Assembly (NCBI GenBank): GCA_030751555.1
Contig: JASMFX010000001.1
Location: 1 to 7,068, forward strand
DNA: 7,068 nt
Source of the DNA: Candidatus Woesearchaeota archaeon
GTDB lineage: Archaea; Nanoarchaeota; Nanoarchaeia; Woesearchaeales; CALCXY01
Direction of reading: 5' to 3'
A program made the position numbers and the translations under genes. The notes below the pieces were generated by a model. That model was not told the DNA's origin. It made no database searches and was given only the letters and a program-made list of their open reading frames with translations. Positions 4,805-7,068 of this stretch are shown here, one piece after another (the stretch's first letter is position 1; every line of letters begins with the position of its first letter).

Positions 4805-6690
4805 GAAACACAGTCACTGCAAGCTTCGTGGCAGTCTATTGTTGCACCTAATTCATTGGCTATACACTCATTATCGAATTGAATGCTATTAATATCGCAT
4901 ACTGGGTTATATGGTTCTCCTGCACAATCAGTAATAACCTCTTGGTAGATATCTGTGACTTGACTTGGGAGGAGTGTTCTTGAGAAGAATCTCACCTCAT
5001 CTATAATCCCTTCGAAGGAGCTGCTTTCACTAGAGATATAGCCTCCGATAGTTGTGTCAGTGTTTGTCTGTTCTATCCTTCCACCAGAAGGTCCTGATGC
5101 ATGTAATACTCCATTAATGTAGATGCGCATACCATTCTCAACGTGATAGGTAGCTGTAATATGATAAAATTGATCTTCTTTGATTGTGAGTGGAGCTGTT
5201 TGGGTTATCATTGGGGTTGTTGTTCCATCAGATTCTTCTACAAATACTACAAACCTGATTCTTCCATGTGGTTGAATTCTTAGGTAATAGCTTCTCTCTC
5301 CAGGAGCCTCTTCAAATCTTTCTACTATGGTGTATTTTCTCAGTCCTGGGTTTGCGGTAACCCTTTGCCAGTTTATCCAAGCACTGACAGAGAAGTATTC
5401 ATCCGGGTTCAAGAGAAGTGATGGTCCTAGATTAATCTTATCTGTGAGACTATTAAATCTGTATGCTTGACCACTTATTCCGTTTGTTACGGTAACTCCA
5501 GTAAGGATACCATCAATATTCCTGGGTGTTTCATCATTTGCATGGCCATCTAAGCTGTAACGGGATATCATACTAATACAAGGGCAGTTTCCTTTACAAG
5601 CAACAAAGGTTCCTCCTTTTTGATTTGCATAACAGCTGTTTTTGTAGTTTTTTTTGTCTGCACCACATACTGGATCTTCTACATCAGGACAGATACCTTC
5701 AATGTCATCACACTCTTTACAAGTTTTGTGGCATTCCATCTCAGCACCTGCTTTTTGCATTTCGCAAAAGTTGTCATAGGTTACACCATTGGTTCCGCAA
5801 ACAGGATCTACAACTGCTGTGCATGTTTGGTTTTGATTACAAGGGCATGTGCCTTGGCAAGCAATCTCTGCTCCGTTTTTCTCTGCAATGCATGGATTGT
5901 TGTATGGGTTGTCATCTGATCCACATACAGGACCAAGATCCTTGCATTTTTTCTTTTTTGGAGGGCATGGACAGGCTTTGTTGCAAAGGACTTCTGCACC
6001 AATTGCTTCTGCAACGCATTTGTTGAGTATGGTACTTTCCACACCATTCATTGTTGCACATACTGGTTTTATTACTGCTATATTGTTTTGGGTGCATATT
6101 TTTGGTTGATTTTTACAGACAAGTCCTGTGCCTGTCTCTTTGTAGAATGTATTTTCTTTTTCTTTACACTTTTTCTTGTCATCTAATTTGCAGAATTCAA
6201 TAATCTTGATATGATTTTCATCTGACATGCCTTTGCATTTTTTATGCTTTAATTTTCTACAGATAAAGTCATCTCCTTCTTTTTTGTAAAAGACATTCCT
6301 CTTTTTCAGTTTTTTATCTTTGCATTTTTTATTATCTTCACACGATTCAACAAGATCTATGTATGTTTTTTTGCTCATCTCATCACATTTTCTGAATTTA
6401 GATACTTTACAGATCTCTTTGCCCCCTTCTACTTTACAGATTCTACAAGGGCCTTTGCCACTGCAAAATACCTTCTTATCTTTTAGGTCTTTCTCATCTT
6501 TTGTTTTACACTTTCCCTTATCATTATTGCATCCATTAGGGCAATCTAGTTTTCTTGCTATCAAATCCTTACCATTTTTGCAGGAGACTTCCCATAACTT
6601 TTTGTTGCCTTCACATTGGTCTTGGATTGCATATCTATAATCATATCCTGTCCTCTCTGAGATTTTTCTGTCAAACTTAATCCCTTTGTT
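4801..6690 (-). CDS. Cys-rich Kazal/LamG extracellular protein, C-terminal part after the frameshift
   Basis: This is the larger part of a secreted or surface protein whose N-terminus is in another frame upstream (6690-7068). The frame is open back to 6693. The first start-like codon is a TTG at 6564 that falls inside a repeat, so it is not believable as a start. Order: end of a Cys-rich repeat (CPNGC motif, about 6508-6648), Lys/Cys-rich units (6058-6477), four Kazal-like modules (5578-6096), a LamG/concanavalin-like domain (4942-5568; LDGHANDETPRN, FSVSAWINW, MRIYINGVLHAS, FEGIIDEVRFFSRTL) and a last Kazal-like module (4810-4926). Many cysteines in disulfide-type spacing imply life outside the cell. 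No C-terminal membrane anchor or sorting motif is present; the chain ends CSDCVS. LamG domains commonly bind glycans or proteins, and Kazal folds may inhibit proteases or serve as rigid linkers. The partner is unknown. Confidence 0.85.
   Translation of the reverse strand, partial: NKGIKFDRKISERTGYDYRYAIQDQCEGNKKLWEVSCKNGKDLIARKLDCPNGCNNDKGKCKTKDEKDLKDKKVFCSGKGPCRICKVEGGKEICKVSKFRKCDEMSKKTYIDLVESCEDNKKCKDKKLKKRNVFYKKEGDDFICRKLKHKKCKGMSDENHIKIIEFCKLDDKKKCKEKENTFYKETGTGLVCKNQPKICTQNNIAVIKPVCATMNGVESTILNKCVAEAIGAEVLCNKACPCPPKKKKCKDLGPVCGSDDNPYNNPCIAEKNGAEIACQGTCPCNQNQTCTAVVDPVCGTNGVTYDNFCEMQKAGAEMECHKTCKECDDIEGICPDVEDPVCGADKKNYKNSCYANQKGGTFVACKGNCPCISMISRYSLDGHANDETPRNIDGILTGVTVTNGISGQAYRFNSLTDKINLGPSLLLNPDEYFSVSAWINWQRVTANPGLRKYTIVERFEEAPGERSYYLRIQPHGRIRFVVFVEESDGTTTPMITQTAPLTIKEDQFYHITATYHVENGMRIYINGVLHASGPSGGRIEQTNTDTTIGGYISSESSSFEGIIDEVRFFSRTLLPSQVTDIYQEVITDCAGEPYNPVCDINSIQFDNECIANELGATIDCHEACSDCVS
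4810..4926 (-). repeat. Kazal-like module 5 (C-terminal)
   Basis: This follows the LamG domain and closes the protein. It has the pattern C-x(3)-PYNPVC-x(7)-FDNEC-IANELGATIDC-x(3)-C-x(2)-C, the same spacing as the modules before the LamG domain. The Kazal array is therefore split by the LamG domain rather than simply preceding it. Confidence 0.7.
4942..5568 (-). other. LamG (concanavalin A-like) domain region
   Basis: These 209 residues have the typical LamG_3 opening (SRYSLDGHANDETPRNIDG), then YRFNSLTDKINLG, FSVSAWINW, a central HITATYHVENGMRIYINGV and the closing FEGIIDEVRFFSRTLLPSQV. The length and motif order suit a complete domain. It has no cysteines, in contrast to the regions on both sides. 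Confidence 0.85.
5578..6096 (-). repeat. array of four Kazal-like modules
   Basis: Four modules of about 36-44 residues are seen. Module 1 (5965-6096) is divergent (CTQNNIAVIKPVCATMNG...). Module 2 (5839-5946) has PVCGSDDNPYNNPC. Module 3 (5710-5823) is the best match (DPVCGTNGVTYDNFC). Module 4 (5578-5691) has DPVCGADKKNYKNSC. Each ends in a GA/GG-x(3)-C-x(3)-C-x-C or related cluster. PVCGTNGVTYxNxC is the Kazal signature. The modules differ a lot from one another, which suggests old duplications. Confidence 0.8.
6058..6477 (-). repeat. Lys/Cys-rich ~50-residue repeat units
   Basis: Three related units precede the Kazal array. Unit A (6322-6477) holds ICKVSKFRKCDEMSKKTYID then ESCEDNKKC. 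Unit B (6166-6306) holds FICRKLKHKKCKGMSDENHI then EFCKLDDKKKC. Unit C (6058-6153) is shorter: LVCKNQPKICTQNNIAVIKP and then VC. They share a C-x(6-7)-KxC core, a helix-like stretch, and then a second pair of cysteines. Lysine content is very high. Unit C runs into Kazal module 1, so the boundary between the two repeat types is not clean. Confidence 0.6.
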
Positions 6691-6839
6691 TTTTTACAGT
6701 GATTCTTATCCTTATTGCAGCCATGAGGACATTTGAATATCTGTGATATTAATCTTTCCTGACCATCGCAAGAGTAGATTTTCATCTCGTCTTTGTTCTT
6801 GCATTTGTCCTTTAATTCATGGGATTTAAAATTATCATC
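6508..6839 (-). repeat. two Cys-rich CPxGC repeats spanning the frameshift
   Basis: Unit 1 (6696-6839) reads DKCKNKDEMKIYSCDG then FKCPHGCNKDKNHC. Unit 2 (6508-6648) reads DQCEGNKKLWEVSCKNG then LDCPNGCNNDKGKC. The spacing D-x-C-x(9)-S-C-x(12)-CPxGC-x(6)-C agrees in both units. Unit 1 is in the upstream frame and unit 2 in the downstream frame, which shows that the two frames encode one protein. The pattern resembles a Cys-rich repeat I recall from surface proteins of DPANN archaea. Confidence 0.75.
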
Positions 6840-7068
6840 TGAAACATCACAAGCAAGATCAATATTCAATTTCTTTTGGCCTTTTCTGGAAAGCTTACAT
6901 GGATCTACAATCCGGGTTGTGCCCCTAAAAAATATATCTTTGCCTGATACACCTTTCACTATTTTATTACAATCTGTTACAGTTCCATAGACAAACTTTT
7001 CTTTACCAGCTGCACCCTTTGCCTGGCCAACAAGGCTTACATCTGTGGCTTCAAGTGTTAGATCATCC
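6561..7068 (-). CDS. Cys-rich extracellular protein, upstream part before the frameshift (5' end outside window)
   Basis: This frame is open from the right edge (first full codons DDLTLEATDVSLVGQAKG) to TGA at 6561-6563. The first start-like codon, GTG at 6957-6959, lies in the middle of continuous protein-like sequence, so the gene most likely starts outside the window. Homology to the downstream repeats stops at about 6690. The last 43 codons after the A-run (GLSLTEKSQRGQ...KMVRI) lose the cysteine pattern and look like out-of-frame sequence. The real protein most likely passes at the A-run into the frame of the Kazal/LamG part. Cys-rich segments such as DKCKNKDEMKIYSC and FKCPHGCNKDKNHC show the repeat type. 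A signal peptide would be further upstream and is not visible. Confidence 0.75.
   Translation of the reverse strand, partial: DDLTLEATDVSLVGQAKGAAGKEKFVYGTVTDCNKIVKGVSGKDIFFRGTTRIVDPCKLSRKGQKKLNIDLACDVSDDNFKSHELKDKCKNKDEMKIYSCDGQERLISQIFKCPHGCNKDKNHCKKTKGLSLTEKSQRGQDMIIDMQSKTNVKATKSYGKSPAKMVRI
6689..6695 (-). other. A7 homopolymer at the frameshift
   Basis: On the minus strand TGT-AAA-AAA-ACA runs over seven A residues. Stepping back one base, or adding one A, turns CKKTKGLSL into CKKNKGIKFDRK and joins the upstream and downstream parts of the Cys-rich protein without a stop. A AAA AAA is also a known slippery sequence for -1 ribosomal or transcriptional slippage. A sequencing or assembly miscount of the run is equally possible. 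Confidence 0.75.

Noticed and set aside
5620..6026. Open plus-strand frames opposite the Kazal array
   Set aside because: They are antisense shadows of the Cys-rich gene, made of Cys/Phe/His-rich low-complexity sequence, with no promoter and no sensible domain.
6320..6640. Plus-strand open frame of 106 codons
   Set aside because: It is a Ser/Leu/Phe-rich mirror of the Lys/Cys repeats on the minus strand; the repeat evidence on the minus strand is far stronger.

Overview
The window reads as a piece of an AT-rich archaeal genome, most plausibly a DPANN-type lineage (Woesearchaeota, Pacearchaeota or Nanoarchaeota-like); this assignment is inferred. Three genes have an A/T-rich TATA-like box centred 25-27 nt before the start codon and no ribosome binding site, the pattern of leaderless archaeal transcription. 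The one gene inside an operon has a Shine-Dalgarno sequence. A TrmB-type sensor domain protein and a secreted Cys-rich Kazal/LamG protein fit the same lineage.

Layout. Positions 1-2408, minus strand: a two-gene GDP-mannose operon. A manC-type mannose-1-phosphate guanylyltransferase is followed, through an ATGA start/stop overlap, by a phosphohexomutase of the PGM2/PgcA type that runs off the left edge. Positions 2409-2570: the manC promoter, a hairpin, and an imperfect copy of the 3' end of the next gene. Positions 2571-3251, minus strand: tandem TrmB-like sensor domains without a DNA-binding domain; recognisable coding sequence continues about 35 codons upstream of the only ATG, so the gene looks 5'-truncated. 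Positions 3347-4804, plus strand: two unrecognised genes, each with its own leaderless promoter, inserted between minus-strand genes. The second shows a faint but ordered resemblance to archaeal diadenylate cyclases with the catalytic motifs missing. Positions 4801-7068, minus strand: a large Cys/Lys-rich extracellular protein (Cys-rich repeats, four Kazal-like modules, LamG domain, one more Kazal-like module). It is broken into two frames at a run of seven A residues and its N-terminus lies beyond the right edge.

How the genes fit together: the mutase and guanylyltransferase would convert mannose-6-phosphate through mannose-1-phosphate to GDP-mannose for glycosylation or surface polysaccharide, and the Kazal/LamG protein is a surface or secreted product. 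No direct functional link between these and the plus-strand pair can be shown. No tRNA, rRNA, CRISPR array or transposase was seen.
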